Of a stretch of DNA of 64,000 bases, positions 1 through 9,149 are shown piece after piece. A program made the position numbers and the translations under genes. The DNA is taken from positions 124,001-188,000 of the forward strand of contig NZ_JAHVJZ010000005.1 in the NCBI RefSeq assembly GCF_019801015.1, written 5' to 3'. This DNA comes from Marinobacter nauticus. GTDB taxonomy: Bacteria > Pseudomonadota > Gammaproteobacteria > Enterobacterales > Shewanellaceae. The notes beneath the pieces were generated by a model. The model saw only the letters and a list, made by a program, of their open reading frames with translations. It was not told where the DNA came from and searched no databases. The first letter of the stretch is position 1. Each line of letters starts with the position of its first letter.

Positions 1-2
1 AC

Positions 3-41
3 GGCATCATCGGCGCGAAGGATCGTATCGCCAACGGATAA
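3..41 (+). CDS. C-terminal end of a preceding gene, possibly zapG/yhcB
   Basis: An open frame enters from the left edge and ends GAKDRIANG-stop. In Escherichia coli and relatives the gene before degQ on the same strand is zapG (yhcB), an inner-membrane protein linked to division and envelope growth whose C-terminus is also short, glycine-rich and basic. Twelve codons are too few to identify a family, so the name rests on synteny alone. The fragment could also be chance open sequence. Confidence 0.35.
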   Translation, partial: GIIGAKDRIANG

Positions 42-52
42 TCCCCCCGGCG

Positions 53-83
53 GGAACTTTCTCCCATCCGGCAGGGTCGCAAA
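53..83 (+). promoter_or_regulatory. Candidate sigmaE-type promoter of degQ
   Basis: GGAACTT at 53-59 matches the sigmaE (RpoE) -35 consensus exactly. It is followed after 16 nt by GTCGCAAA at 76-83, which resembles the GTCnAA-type -10 element. The spacing fits sigmaE promoters and the site lies about 45 nt before the degQ start. Dependence on sigmaE is inferred. It would suit a periplasmic protease gene, because degP and mucD are members of sigmaE-type regulons in other gammaproteobacteria. Confidence 0.5.
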
Positions 84-125
84 GGTTACTGTGATTCGAC
101 ATTGATGTCAGGAGATTGATTCAGT

Positions 126-1493
126 ATGAAAAAAACCATGACCCTGGTGTCTGCTGCGCTGTTGAGCGTGGGCATGACCGCTGTAACGCTTCCCGCTCAG
201 GCCGCCTGGCCCAATGCGGTCAACGGTCAGGCGCTCCCCAGCCTGGCCCCTATGGTTGAGGCGGTGGGTCCCGCCGTGGTTTCCGTATCGGTGGAAGGCA
301 CTCAAGTCGCCCGTCAGGCGATCCCGGAGCCTTTCCGACACTTTTTTGGTCGCGAGCGCGAGCAGGTTCGCCCGTTCCGAGGACTCGGCTCCGGGGTGAT
401 CATCGATGCCAGTAAAGGCTACGTGATCACCAACCATCACGTTATCGATAACGCCGACAAAATCCTGATCAACCTCAGCGACGGCCGCGAGTTTGAAGCC
501 AAGCTGATTGGCTCTGACCCCGCCACCGACGTGGCAGTATTGCAGGTTGATGCGGACGACCTCACCGCAGTGAAATTGGCGGACTCCGATTCCCTTCGCG
601 TGGGTGACTTTACCGTTGCCATCGGCAACCCCTTCGGGCTGGGTCAGACTGTGACCTCCGGCATCGTCAGTGCTCTGGGCCGCAGCGGTCTGGGTAACGG
701 CGAAAGCCTGGAGAACTTTATCCAGACCGACGCCGCCATCAACAGCGGCAACTCCGGCGGCGCGCTGGTGAACCTCAACGGGGAGCTGATCGGCATCAAC
801 ACCGCCATCATTGCCCCCAGCGGCGGTAACGTCGGCATCGGCTTCGCCATCCCGGTCAATATGGTTCAGAGCCTGACCGCCCAGATCATCGAGTTTGGTG
901 AAGTGCGCCGTGGCGTGCTCGGCATCCTTGGCGGCGAGCTGACCAGCGAAACGGCCAAGCTGTTTGGCCTGGAAACCACGCACGGCGCCTACGTCAGTCA
1001 GGTGTTCCCGGACTCCGCTGCCGATGCGGCAGGACTGAAAGCCGGCGACATCATCACCAGCGTTGACGGCAAGAAGATTAAATCCTTCCAGGAACTGCGC
1101 GCTAAGGTCGCCACCAAGGGCGCGGGCGCCACCGTTAAGTTGGGTGTGATCCGCGATGGTGACGAGGAAACCTTTAAGGTCACGCTTAACGAAGCCCCTG
1201 GCGAAAACGTTCAGGCCAGCGTGATTCACCCGGCACTGGAAGGCGCCAAGCTCTCCAGCTATGACCAGGACGGCGTGCGCGGCGTGGTGGTCAGCGAGGT
1301 GGCGGAACGCTCTCCGGCAGCCGCACAGGGTCTGGCTGAAGGCGACGTGATTGTGCAGGTGAATCTGCTCAACCGTGGCCGTACCAAGGTTCGCGATCTG
1401 GGCCAGCTGCGCGAGCTGTTTAAGGATTACCAGGGCGTATTTGCCGCCACCATTCTCCGTGACGGGGTGGCCCGACAGGTGATTCTGCGTTAA
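126..1493 (+). CDS. degQ: Periplasmic serine endoprotease/chaperone DegQ (HtrA family)
   Basis: DegQ degrades or refolds misfolded periplasmic proteins as an oligomeric cage. The 455-residue product begins with a Sec signal peptide ending AQA at about residue 26. A trypsin-like domain follows, with the triad visible as H105 (NHHVI), D135 (ATDVAV) and S210 (GNSGG). Two PDZ domains occupy about 265-350 and 370-455, the two-PDZ layout of DegP/DegQ rather than DegS. AGGAGAT lies upstream of the ATG. It is followed by a strong terminator and then degS, the usual degQ-degS order. It may be the only DegP/DegQ-type protease of this organism, which the window cannot show. A sigmaE-like promoter lies just upstream. 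Confidence 0.96.
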   Translation: MKKTMTLVSAALLSVGMTAVTLPAQAAWPNAVNGQALPSLAPMVEAVGPAVVSVSVEGTQVARQAIPEPFRHFFGREREQVRPFRGLGSGVIIDASKGYVITNHHVIDNADKILINLSDGREFEAKLIGSDPATDVAVLQVDADDLTAVKLADSDSLRVGDFTVAIGNPFGLGQTVTSGIVSALGRSGLGNGESLENFIQTDAAINSGNSGGALVNLNGELIGINTAIIAPSGGNVGIGFAIPVNMVQSLTAQIIEFGEVRRGVLGILGGELTSETAKLFGLETTHGAYVSQVFPDSAADAAGLKAGDIITSVDGKKIKSFQELRAKVATKGAGATVKLGVIRDGDEETFKVTLNEAPGENVQASVIHPALEGAKLSSYDQDGVRGVVVSEVAERSPAAAQGLAEGDVIVQVNLLNRGRTKVRDLGQLRELFKDYQGVFAATILRDGVARQVILR

Positions 1494-1511
1494 CCGACTC
1501 AGTGATAGGAT

Positions 1512-1542
1512 AAGCGGGCGCGTCTTGGACGCGCCCGCTTTT
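1512..1542 (+). terminator. Rho-independent terminator after degQ
   Basis: A perfect 13-bp stem (AAGCGGGCGCGTC paired with GACGCGCCCGCTT, loop TTG) is followed by a short T-rich run. It lies 18 nt after the degQ stop and separates degQ from degS, so the two genes probably have at least partly independent transcription. Confidence 0.85.
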
Positions 1543-1603
1543 GCTTGTCCCGCTTTCGGCGCCACGGTAGCCTTTTAGCTTCAATCTATTGGAATCCAAC
1601 TCC

Positions 1604-2686
1604 ATGACACTCACGGCAATCCTGCGATATCTGCTTAAACCTGTGCTGGCTGGTCTGGCGCTGGCAGTCATCATTGTGCTGCTGACGCCCAGCCTTCGTG
1701 AGCAGATCCCGCGTTTGGGCGGGCCCACCAGTCAGGTAGAGCGCACCAGCTTCTCCCACGCCGTGAGAGAAGCCGCCCCAGCCGTAGTAAACGTTTACTC
1801 TCAGCGACAGCAACGAGGACGAGCGGGCGCTCAGTTGACCCCGCAAGGCCTGGGCAGTGGCATCATCATGCGCAGCGACGGCGTGGTACTGACCAACTAC
1901 CACGTGGTGAGTTCAGCGGATCAGATTTACGTGGCTCTGCAGGATGGCCGTTGGGCCAATGCCGAGATGATCGGTTCCGATCCCTGGACCGATCTGGCGG
2001 TACTGCAGATCAATCTGGATAACCTGCCCACCATTCCGCTGGACACTCAGCGCAAGGCTCAGGTGGGCGATATGGTGCTCGCCATTGGCAACCCCTATAA
2101 CCTGGGCCAGACCATCACTCAGGGCATCATCAGCGCCACCGGGCGCAATGGCCTCTCCTCCAGCTACCAGGACTTTATCCAGACCGATGCCGCCATCAAC
2201 CAGGGCAACTCCGGCGGCGCGCTGGTGGATGCCGACGGCTTTCTGGTGGGGGTGAACACCGCCAACTACCAGTGGCTGGGTGATGCCGGTGTGGGGCTGA
2301 ACTTCGCCATCCCGATTGAACTGGCGTACAAGATCATGAACAAGCTGATCAAGGATGGCCGGGTGATTCGGGGCCACCTGGGACTGACCGGCCAACCGGT
2401 AACCCAGACCACCGCCCGCCTGTTGCGACTGCAGGATATGATCGGTGTCCACGTCACTGAGGTCGACGCTCACGGCCCCGCCGCGCGCGCAGGACTTCGC
2501 CCTGATGATGTGCTGGTGGCGTTCAATGGTGAAACCATCACTGGTGCGGATATGCTGATGGACAGCATCGCTGAAACCCCGCCCGGCACCGAGGTGAACA
2601 TTACGCTGGTGCGTCGGGGACAATATTTCAGCGTCCCGGTAACCATTGGCGAAAAGCCCTCGGCCCCCACCCCACCACTGCGCTGA
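1604..2686 (+). CDS. degS: Membrane-anchored stress-sensor protease DegS
   Basis: DegS senses unfolded outer-membrane porins through its PDZ domain and makes the first cut in the anti-sigma factor RseA, releasing sigmaE. The 360-residue protein starts with an uncleaved membrane anchor (about residues 7-28). A trypsin-like domain follows with H100 (TNYHVV), D130 (WTDLAV) and S203 (GNSGG), and then a single PDZ domain at about 260-345. One PDZ plus an N-terminal anchor distinguishes it from DegQ. The ATG at 1604 is preferred over an in-frame TTG at 1589 because GGAA lies at normal distance from the ATG and would be inside the coding region otherwise. The length matches E. coli DegS (355). Confidence 0.95.
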   Translation: MTLTAILRYLLKPVLAGLALAVIIVLLTPSLREQIPRLGGPTSQVERTSFSHAVREAAPAVVNVYSQRQQRGRAGAQLTPQGLGSGIIMRSDGVVLTNYHVVSSADQIYVALQDGRWANAEMIGSDPWTDLAVLQINLDNLPTIPLDTQRKAQVGDMVLAIGNPYNLGQTITQGIISATGRNGLSSSYQDFIQTDAAINQGNSGGALVDADGFLVGVNTANYQWLGDAGVGLNFAIPIELAYKIMNKLIKDGRVIRGHLGLTGQPVTQTTARLLRLQDMIGVHVTEVDAHGPAARAGLRPDDVLVAFNGETITGADMLMDSIAETPPGTEVNITLVRRGQYFSVPVTIGEKPSAPTPPLR

Positions 2687-2697
2687 TTTCAGTTTCG

Positions 2698-2714
2698 GGG
2701 CGACCGGGTCGCCC
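2698..2714 (+). terminator. Weak stem-loop after degS, possible terminator
   Basis: GGGCGAC and GTCGCCC form a 7-bp GC-rich stem around a CGG loop, 11 nt after the degS stop. The following sequence is pyrimidine-rich but has no true T run, so intrinsic termination would be inefficient. It may only attenuate read-through into the next gene. Confidence 0.3.
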
Positions 2715-2719
2715 TGCTT

Positions 2720-2741
2720 CTTCAGGTACCCCCTGAAGGAG
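2720..2741 (+). promoter_or_regulatory. Hairpin overlapping the ribosome-binding site of the ParA-like gene
   Basis: CTTCAGG (2720-2726) and CCTGAAG (2732-2738) form a perfect 7-bp stem with a 5-nt loop. The Shine-Dalgarno sequence AAGGAG (2736-2741), seven bases before the ATG at 2749, begins inside the 3' arm. Folding would partly hide the ribosome-binding site, so translation may be damped or regulated. The pairing is seen in the sequence; the regulatory role is inference. Confidence 0.4.
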
Positions 2742-2748
2742 CCCGCCC

Positions 2749-3396
2749 ATGCTCGCCCCTGTCACCGCTAACGCTCGAACTGCCTCAGCTCTGCCCCTGG
2801 TCAGCCTGAGCGCCTTTACCGGCCCTCGTCTTCTGGTGATGAACAACAAAGGGGGTGTGGGCAAATCCACCATCGCGACCACACTGCTGCATCAGCTTGA
2901 GGCGGACGGCCATACGCCGGCATTGGTGGATTTCGACCCTCAGGGCTCCAGCATCGACTGGGCCGAAGAGCACGGCGGTTTCTGGGCCGTGAATGACGAC
3001 CCGCGCCGGGAGCGGCTGGAATCGATGCGCTTACGCATCCCCGCGGGGACCAGCCACGTCATTATGGATTCGCCGGCCAATCTGGACCCGCTGCTGCTCA
3101 ACCGTCTGCTGGATTACGCTGACGCGATCCTGATCCCGACTCAGGTCAGCCCGATGGATGTCCGGGCACTGGGACGCTTCCTGCCATCTTTGTTGCTCCA
3201 TCCCCGCTACCGATCCCGTAAGCCGCAACTGGGGGTGATCGCCAACCGGATGAGTGCCGAAGCCAACACCGATCTGCTGGAGCGGTTTCTGGCACCGCTG
3301 CGCCTGAACCTGCTTGCCCGATTGCCGGAGCGCCCGGGCGGCCAGTGCAGTGACGCGCCGTTGTGGGACGCACTCCGCGGCTGGCTGCGACACTGA
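2749..3396 (+). CDS. Orphan ParA/MinD-type ATPase
   Basis: This is a P-loop ATPase of the ParA/MinD (SIMIBI) group. The 215-residue protein has a deviant Walker A motif KGGVGKST at about 34-41, with the signature lysine. Switch I-like DFDPQGSSIDWAE follows at about 63-75, then a Walker B-like segment ending IMDSPA near 105-110. ParA-type proteins use ATP-driven dimerisation on DNA or membrane to place cargo such as plasmids, chemoreceptor arrays or secretion machines. No parB, cargo or adaptor gene adjoins it; its neighbours are degS and murA. About 28 residues precede the ATPase core and have no clear family counterpart. The start is supported by AAGGAG at 7-nt spacing. The cargo is unknown. 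Confidence 0.8.
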   Translation: MLAPVTANARTASALPLVSLSAFTGPRLLVMNNKGGVGKSTIATTLLHQLEADGHTPALVDFDPQGSSIDWAEEHGGFWAVNDDPRRERLESMRLRIPAGTSHVIMDSPANLDPLLLNRLLDYADAILIPTQVSPMDVRALGRFLPSLLLHPRYRSRKPQLGVIANRMSAEANTDLLERFLAPLRLNLLARLPERPGGQCSDAPLWDALRGWLRH

Positions 3397-3414
3397 GCGG
3401 TCAATTAAAGGCAT

Positions 3415-3445
3415 AAAAAAAACGCCCCGAATGGGGCGTTTTTTT
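3415..3445. terminator. Bidirectional terminator between the ParA-like gene and murA
   Basis: An A-run, the stem ACGCCCC/GGGGCGT with loop GAAT, and a T-run form a near-symmetrical hairpin. It can end transcription of the plus-strand ParA-like gene and of the minus-strand murA operon, which converge here. Confidence 0.92.
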
Positions 3446-3456
3446 ATGCACAGAGC

Positions 3457-4725
<1,269 letters not shown>

Positions 4726-4740
4726 TTATGCTCCGCGGGC

Positions 4741-4992
4741 TCAGCCGTTGAAAATTTTCTCGCGCTGCCACTCCGCTGGCGTAAAGGCCTTGATGGTCAA
4801 GGCGTGCAGGGTTCCGTCCGTTACTTTATCCATCAGCGGGGCGTATACCGCCTGCTGACGGCGCAGCTTAGTCAGGCCATCGAAACAGTCTCCCACCACC
4901 AAAATGGTGTAGTGGCTGCCATCGGCGGTGACCCGCACTTCGGTCAATGTCATCTCGGCCTGCAGGCGAGCTTCGATCTCTTTCGGTTCCAC
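4741..4992 (-). CDS. ibaG: BolA-family protein IbaG
   Basis: This 83-residue BolA-like protein (E. coli IbaG, formerly YrbA, 84 aa) belongs to a family that works with monothiol glutaredoxins in Fe-S cluster trafficking; in E. coli it is linked to acid stress. The whole length is the BolA fold, with the conserved C-terminal LHALTIKAFTPAEW segment carrying the histidine used for cluster ligation. It has a GTG start behind GAGGAG. It sits between mlaB and murA, its usual place in gammaproteobacteria. Confidence 0.92.
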   Translation of the reverse strand: MEPKEIEARLQAEMTLTEVRVTADGSHYTILVVGDCFDGLTKLRRQQAVYAPLMDKVTDGTLHALTIKAFTPAEWQREKIFNG

Positions 4993-5012
4993 GCTTGACT
5001 CCTCGCTATGGT

Positions 5013-5309
5013 CTAGGTGCTTTGTAGGCGGGCCTCGACCAGTTCCAAATCATACAGTTGCATCAGGCGCGTCAGCGCCTGTGGACAGTGTTGCCAACGC
5101 AACCCCTGCCCCTGTTTTCGAGCCTGGCTCTCCAGCTCCAGCAACAGCGCCAGTCCGGCGCTGTCCACTTTGCTGACCGCGCCCAATTCCAGCACGGACA
5201 GCGGCGCAGCCAGCCATTCAGCTTGTAAGGGCCAGAGTTCCGGCACCTGGTGCTGGGTCAACTGGCCCTCAATCGTCAGGGTCTCCCCCTCCCGCCGTAT
5301 CTGCGCCAT
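5013..5309 (-). CDS. mlaB: STAS-domain lipid-transport subunit MlaB
   Basis: MlaB is the small cytoplasmic STAS subunit of the MlaFEDB ABC complex and supports assembly and activity of the MlaF ATPase. The 98-residue protein is one STAS domain with the typical DSAGLALLLEL helix around residues 48-58. Its ATG shares one base with the mlaC stop (TGATG), which indicates translational coupling. Confidence 0.92.
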   Translation of the reverse strand: MAQIRREGETLTIEGQLTQHQVPELWPLQAEWLAAPLSVLELGAVSKVDSAGLALLLELESQARKQGQGLRWQHCPQALTRLMQLYDLELVEARLQST

Positions 5310-5944
5310 CAGGAATCGGCCTGTTCAGCGGTCAGCTTGGTGGCGTTCTTCTCCGCCAGCATGTCGATCACAGAGTCGATGCCATTGCGGCGGATCAGGC
5401 CACCAATCTCCTGCTCTTTCGAGGCCAGCAGGCTGACGCCCTCCGCCACCAGGTCAAAGGCTTTCCACTCTCCCGTCTTCTTGTTGCGACGGGCTTTGAA
5501 CTGGACTGAAATCGGTGGCCGGGCATTATCAATGATGGTAACGCCTACGGTGACGATGTTTTTGCCCTCAAAGGGACGGGCCGGAGCAAACTCCACAGTT
5601 TGATCCCGATATTCCGTGAACGCCTGGGCAAAGGTGGCGATCATATACCGCCGGAACTCCTCCGTGAACCTCTGGCGTTGCTCCGGAGTGGTTTTCTTTA
5701 GCGCCGGCCCCATCACTTTGTAGGCCGCGTACTTGTAATCGACGTAAGGCATCATCTCCTCTTCGACGATCACCTTAATGTGGTCAAGGTCTTCTGCAAT
5801 CAGGTCTTTATCGGCGGCAAAGCGATCAAACGCCTGTTGCGCCACAACCTGAACCACCTGGTACGGATCGTGGGCAAAATCGTCCTCAGCCGCTAACGGC
5901 ATCACCACCAGCATCAAGAGTCCGCACAACCACTTTTTCACCAT
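5309..5944 (-). CDS. mlaC: Periplasmic phospholipid-binding protein MlaC
   Basis: MlaC shuttles phospholipids through the periplasm between the outer-membrane MlaA-porin complex and MlaFEDB. The product is 211 residues, the same as E. coli MlaC, with a Sec signal peptide (MVKKWLCGLLMLVVMPLAA). The rest matches the Tol-Tol/MlaC fold, with conserved tyrosine-rich segments such as PYVDYKYAAYKV. The ATG at 5944 is preferred over an upstream in-frame codon because AAGGAG stands at ideal distance and the signal peptide begins there. Confidence 0.94.
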   Translation of the reverse strand: MVKKWLCGLLMLVVMPLAAEDDFAHDPYQVVQVVAQQAFDRFAADKDLIAEDLDHIKVIVEEEMMPYVDYKYAAYKVMGPALKKTTPEQRQRFTEEFRRYMIATFAQAFTEYRDQTVEFAPARPFEGKNIVTVGVTIIDNARPPISVQFKARRNKKTGEWKAFDLVAEGVSLLASKEQEIGGLIRRNGIDSVIDMLAEKNATKLTAEQADS

Positions 5945-5954
5945 GACGTTCTCC

Positions 5955-6428
5955 TTATTTGTCTTCGCCCACGCTATAGAGGAACTGACCAATCAGATCC
6001 TCCAGCACCATGGCACTGCGGGTGTCCTCAATCAGGTCCCCGTCCCCAAGCAGGTCAATGTCCTCATCCATAAACCCCGGCGTCAGGCCAACATACTGCT
6101 CACCCAGAAGCCCTGAGGTCAGGATAGACAGGCTGCTGGTTTCCGGAAACTGGTCGTAACGGGTCTCCATCGCCAGCTCCACCACCGGGATCATCAACTC
6201 CGGGTCCAGCGTGATGGCGGCAACCCGCCCAACGACCACACCGCCGACCTTCACCGGCGAGCGCACCTTCAGCCCGCCAATGTTGTCGAAATGGGCCACC
6301 AGGGTATAGGTGGGGCCATTGCCTCGGGGGTCAATGTCCGCCACTTTAAAAATCAGAACCAAAAAGGCTACAACACCGGCCAGCAGAAAGCCGCCAACAG
6401 CCAGTTCAATCTTCTTCGACATAATCAT
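5955..6428 (-). CDS. mlaD: MCE-domain lipid-transport subunit MlaD
   Basis: MlaD is the inner-membrane-anchored MCE protein that forms a hexameric ring and receives lipid from MlaC. The 157 residues contain one N-terminal transmembrane helix (about 8-28) and one MCE domain (about 40-118), with conserved [15 protein letters not shown] and [13 protein letters not shown] segments. The C-terminal tail is short. The ATG overlaps the mlaE stop. A second ATG two codons in (6422) has slightly better spacing from GGGA and may be the true start. Confidence 0.94.
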   Translation of the reverse strand: MIMSKKIELAVGGFLLAGVVAFLVLIFKVADIDPRGNGPTYTLVAHFDNIGGLKVRSPVKVGGVVVGRVAAITLDPELMIPVVELAMETRYDQFPETSSLSILTSGLLGEQYVGLTPGFMDEDIDLLGDGDLIEDTRSAMVLEDLIGQFLYSVGEDK

Positions 6429-7207
6429 TTCCCAAACATGATGGCGGTCAGGACAAAGTCCAGGGCCAGTACGGCCAGTGACGAGTGAACAACCGTTTCC
6501 GTGGTCGCACGGCTGATCCCCTCTGCGGTGGGTACCGCGTCATAGCCTTTGAACAGCGCAATCCAGGTCACCACGAAGGCAAAAACAATGGATTTGATCA
6601 GACAGTTAAGGATGTCTTTCTGCCACTCGACACTCGCTGTAAGGATGGACCAGAACGCACCGGGATCGATCCCTTTCCATTCCACCCCAACCAGATGGCC
6701 CCCCCAGATGCCGATGGTGGTGAACATCAGTGCCAGCAGCGGCATCGATATCACCCCGGCCCAGAATCGGGGGGCGACCACGCGATGCAGAGGATCCACC
6801 GCCATCATCTCCATGCTGGCGAGTTGCTCGGTGGTTTTCATCAGGCCAATTTCCGCGGTCAGCGCCGATCCGGCCCGACCGGCGAACAGCAAGGCGGTGA
6901 CCACCGGCCCCAGCTCCCGCAGCAGCGACAGTGCCACCATCGGCCCCAGGCTTTCCTCGGTACCGAAATCGACGAGAATGATGTAGCCCTGAAGCCCCAG
7001 CACCATGCCGATAAACAGGCCAGAGACCAGGATGATCACCATCGACAACACCCCGACCTGGTAGAGCTGCTTGATCAGCAGGGGCATCATCTTGCCGGGC
7101 TGCGGTCGTCGAACCAGCGCACCGGTCAACATCAGCCCGGCGCGGCCCAGTCCGGCCACCCACTCCAGCGCACCGCCGCCCAGGCGGCGTACCCGTTCCA
7201 ACATCAT
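6425..7207 (-). CDS. mlaE: ABC permease MlaE
   Basis: MlaE is the membrane-spanning permease of the MlaFEDB phospholipid transporter. The 260 residues show the MlaE/TGD1 family layout: an N-terminal amphipathic stretch, then about five hydrophobic helices. The conserved [20 protein letters not shown] loop, which contacts the ATPase, is at about 133-152. It overlaps mlaF upstream and mlaD downstream by four bases each, so it lies in a tightly coupled operon. Confidence 0.95.
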   Translation of the reverse strand: MMLERVRRLGGGALEWVAGLGRAGLMLTGALVRRPQPGKMMPLLIKQLYQVGVLSMVIILVSGLFIGMVLGLQGYIILVDFGTEESLGPMVALSLLRELGPVVTALLFAGRAGSALTAEIGLMKTTEQLASMEMMAVDPLHRVVAPRFWAGVISMPLLALMFTTIGIWGGHLVGVEWKGIDPGAFWSILTASVEWQKDILNCLIKSIVFAFVVTWIALFKGYDAVPTAEGISRATTETVVHSSLAVLALDFVLTAIMFGK

Positions 7208-8034
7208 GACGTCAGCAGCTCCTCAAGGTAGGACCCGGAAGGATGGTGAAAACGCACCGGGCCATCCGGTGCGCCATCGAGAAACTGTCTGAGCTGAGGC
7301 GTGTCCAACTGACGAATCGCCTCCGGCGTGCCCGCGCCAATCACCTGGCCTTCGGCAATCACGTAGACCTGGTCGGCGATGCTCATCACCTCATCCACGT
7401 CATGAGACACCACCACAGAAGTGAGGTTAAGGGCGCTGCCCAGCTCCCGGATCAGTTTGACCAGCACCCCCATTGAGATGGGGTCCTGACCGGCAAAAGG
7501 CTCGTCATACAGAATCAGCTCCGGCTCCAGCGCAATGGCTCGGGCCAGCGCAGCACGGCGTTGCATCCCGCCGGACAATTCAGAAGGCATCAATTGGGCG
7601 GCACCACGAAGCCCCACCGCTTCAAGCTTCATCAAAACCAATCGACGGATCAGTGCTTCCGGCAGTTGGGTGTGTTCACGCAGGGGGAAGGCGACGTTGT
7701 CGTACACGGACATATCGGTAAACAGCGCGCCGGACTGGAACAGCATGCTGATGCGGCGACGCGCCTGATACAGCGCCTTACGTGACATCGCGTGCAGATT
7801 CTGCCCATCAAACGTCACCTGACCGCTGTTGGGGGTCAACTGCGCACCAATCAATTTCAGCAATGTGGTTTTGCCGATGCCGCTGGGGCCCATAATGGCA
7901 GTGACTTTGCCGCTGGGGATGACCAGGGAGAGATCCCTGAAAATGGCCCGTTCGCCCCGGTAAAACGTGAGGTGCTCGACCGTCACCAGGGCAGCGTCTT
8001 TATGCGATGGATTCTCCATAACCGGTTCAGGCAT
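7204..8034 (-). CDS. mlaF: ABC transporter ATPase MlaF
   Basis: MlaF powers MlaFEDB-driven movement of phospholipids across the envelope to keep the outer membrane asymmetric. The 276-residue chain has Walker [10 protein letters not shown] (49-57), a Q-loop FQSGALF, the ABC signature LSGGMQRR and Walker B ELILYDEP. The end [14 protein letters not shown] matches the family C-terminus that contacts MlaB. Longer in-frame starts exist up to 8175, but those beyond 8074 would lie within or upstream of the promoter. The ATG at 8034 is chosen, and 8019 (271 aa, E. coli 269) is the alternative. It is the first gene of the operon. Confidence 0.93.
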   Translation of the reverse strand: MPEPVMENPSHKDAALVTVEHLTFYRGERAIFRDLSLVIPSGKVTAIMGPSGIGKTTLLKLIGAQLTPNSGQVTFDGQNLHAMSRKALYQARRRISMLFQSGALFTDMSVYDNVAFPLREHTQLPEALIRRLVLMKLEAVGLRGAAQLMPSELSGGMQRRAALARAIALEPELILYDEPFAGQDPISMGVLVKLIRELGSALNLTSVVVSHDVDEVMSIADQVYVIAEGQVIGAGTPEAIRQLDTPQLRQFLDGAPDGPVRFHHPSGSYLEELLTS

Positions 8035-8074
8035 GCGCCTGCGAAACTCCCGCTTCTCGCCAGACAAGAGGTCC

Positions 8075-8103
8075 ATTCTACGGCGGGAACAACCGCTTAA
8101 CAA
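8075..8103 (-). promoter_or_regulatory. Sigma70-type promoter of the mlaFEDCB-ibaG-murA operon
   Basis: Read on the minus strand, TTGTTA (8098-8103) and TAGAAT (8075-8080) are separated by 17 nt, giving four and five matches to the sigma70 consensus. Transcription would start near 8068, about 35 nt before the chosen mlaF ATG. No other promoter of similar quality was seen within the operon. Confidence 0.6.
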
Positions 8104-8173
8104 TCTGCTGCTCTTTTCTTTTCCCACGCTTCGGGGGAAAATGCGCGGATTATTTTTCACCCCCCTGAACACC

Positions 8174-9136
8174 ATGATACTGAACCTGTTGATGCTACTG
8201 GGCGGCCTGATTTTACTGGTCTGGAGCGCTGATCGCTTTGTTTACGGCGCTGCCGCACTGGCGCGCAACCTTGGTCTGCCGCCGCTCATCATTGGCCTCA
8301 CCATCGTCTCCATGGGCTCTTCAGCGCCGGAAGCCATGGTGGCCACCACGGCGGCCATGGGCGGTTTGCTCGATACCGCTGTGGGTAATGTTGTGGGTTC
8401 CAACATCACCAACATCACCCTGATTCTGGGGGCCACCGCGCTGCTTCGCCCGATGGTTGTCGGCAGCTCCACCCTGATGAAAGAGATGCCGCTGATGCTG
8501 GCCGGTACCGTACTGGCTGGCTGGTTGATGCAGGATCTGCTGCTCGATTTTGTCGATGGTGTCATTCTGATGACCGCCTTTGTCATCGTGATCAGCACCC
8601 TCACCTGGGCCGCATGGCGCAACCGGGATACCGACCCGATGGCCACCGAGTCCGAAGCCGAAGTGCCGGACAATGTGCCGATGGGCAAGGCGGTTTTCTG
8701 GCTGCTGGTGGGCATGGCATTGCTGCCGGTCGCATCGAACCTGATGGTGGACGGGGCGGTCTACATCGCTAAGTGGTATGGATTGTCCGACCTGGTGATC
8801 GGCCTGACCATCATCGCCATCGGCACCAGCCTGCCGGAACTGGCCGCCTGCATCGCCGGCGTGCTGAAGAATGAAGATGACCTCGCCATCGGCAACGTGG
8901 TGGGCTCCAACCTGTTCAACATTCTGGCGGTTCTGGCACTGCCCGCTCTGATCGCAGGCGGGCCAATCAATGAACTTGCGGCCGGACGCGACTTCTACGT
9001 GATGCTGGGTACCAGCCTGGCACCGCTGCTGCTACTCTGGCTCAAACGCAGCCGCACCATCGGCCGGATTGAGGGCGCGCTGCTGCTTATCTGTTTTATT
9101 GCATATCAGTTCAGTCTGTTTACCCACGCAGGCTGA
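8174..9136 (+). CDS. yrbG: Calcium/sodium antiporter-family protein (YrbG-like)
   Basis: This inner-membrane protein belongs to the CaCA cation exchanger superfamily. The 320 residues contain two homologous halves with inverted alpha repeats: GSSAPEAMVA with GNVVGSNITNI near residues 43-85, and GTSLPELAA with GNVVGSNLFNI near 215-250. About ten hydrophobic helices are expected. The E. coli homologue YrbG stands in the same place before kdsD, and its physiological substrate is not settled. The ATG at 8174 is preferred over an in-frame start 69 codons upstream because the family begins at the first hydrophobic helix. It is divergent from mlaF. Confidence 0.88.
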   Translation: MILNLLMLLGGLILLVWSADRFVYGAAALARNLGLPPLIIGLTIVSMGSSAPEAMVATTAAMGGLLDTAVGNVVGSNITNITLILGATALLRPMVVGSSTLMKEMPLMLAGTVLAGWLMQDLLLDFVDGVILMTAFVIVISTLTWAAWRNRDTDPMATESEAEVPDNVPMGKAVFWLLVGMALLPVASNLMVDGAVYIAKWYGLSDLVIGLTIIAIGTSLPELAACIAGVLKNEDDLAIGNVVGSNLFNILAVLALPALIAGGPINELAAGRDFYVMLGTSLAPLLLLWLKRSRTIGRIEGALLLICFIAYQFSLFTHAG

Positions 9137-9149
9137 TAAGGGAGTAACG

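Noticed and set aside
108..1565. Long minus-strand open frame opposite degQ (485 codons)
   Set aside because: It mirrors the codon pattern of degQ, is rich in histidine and glutamine as antisense frames of GC-rich genes are, and has no ribosome-binding site.
8035..8175. N-terminal extension of mlaF to 8175
   Set aside because: It crosses the predicted promoter, reaches into the start of the divergent exchanger gene and has no counterpart in MlaF proteins.
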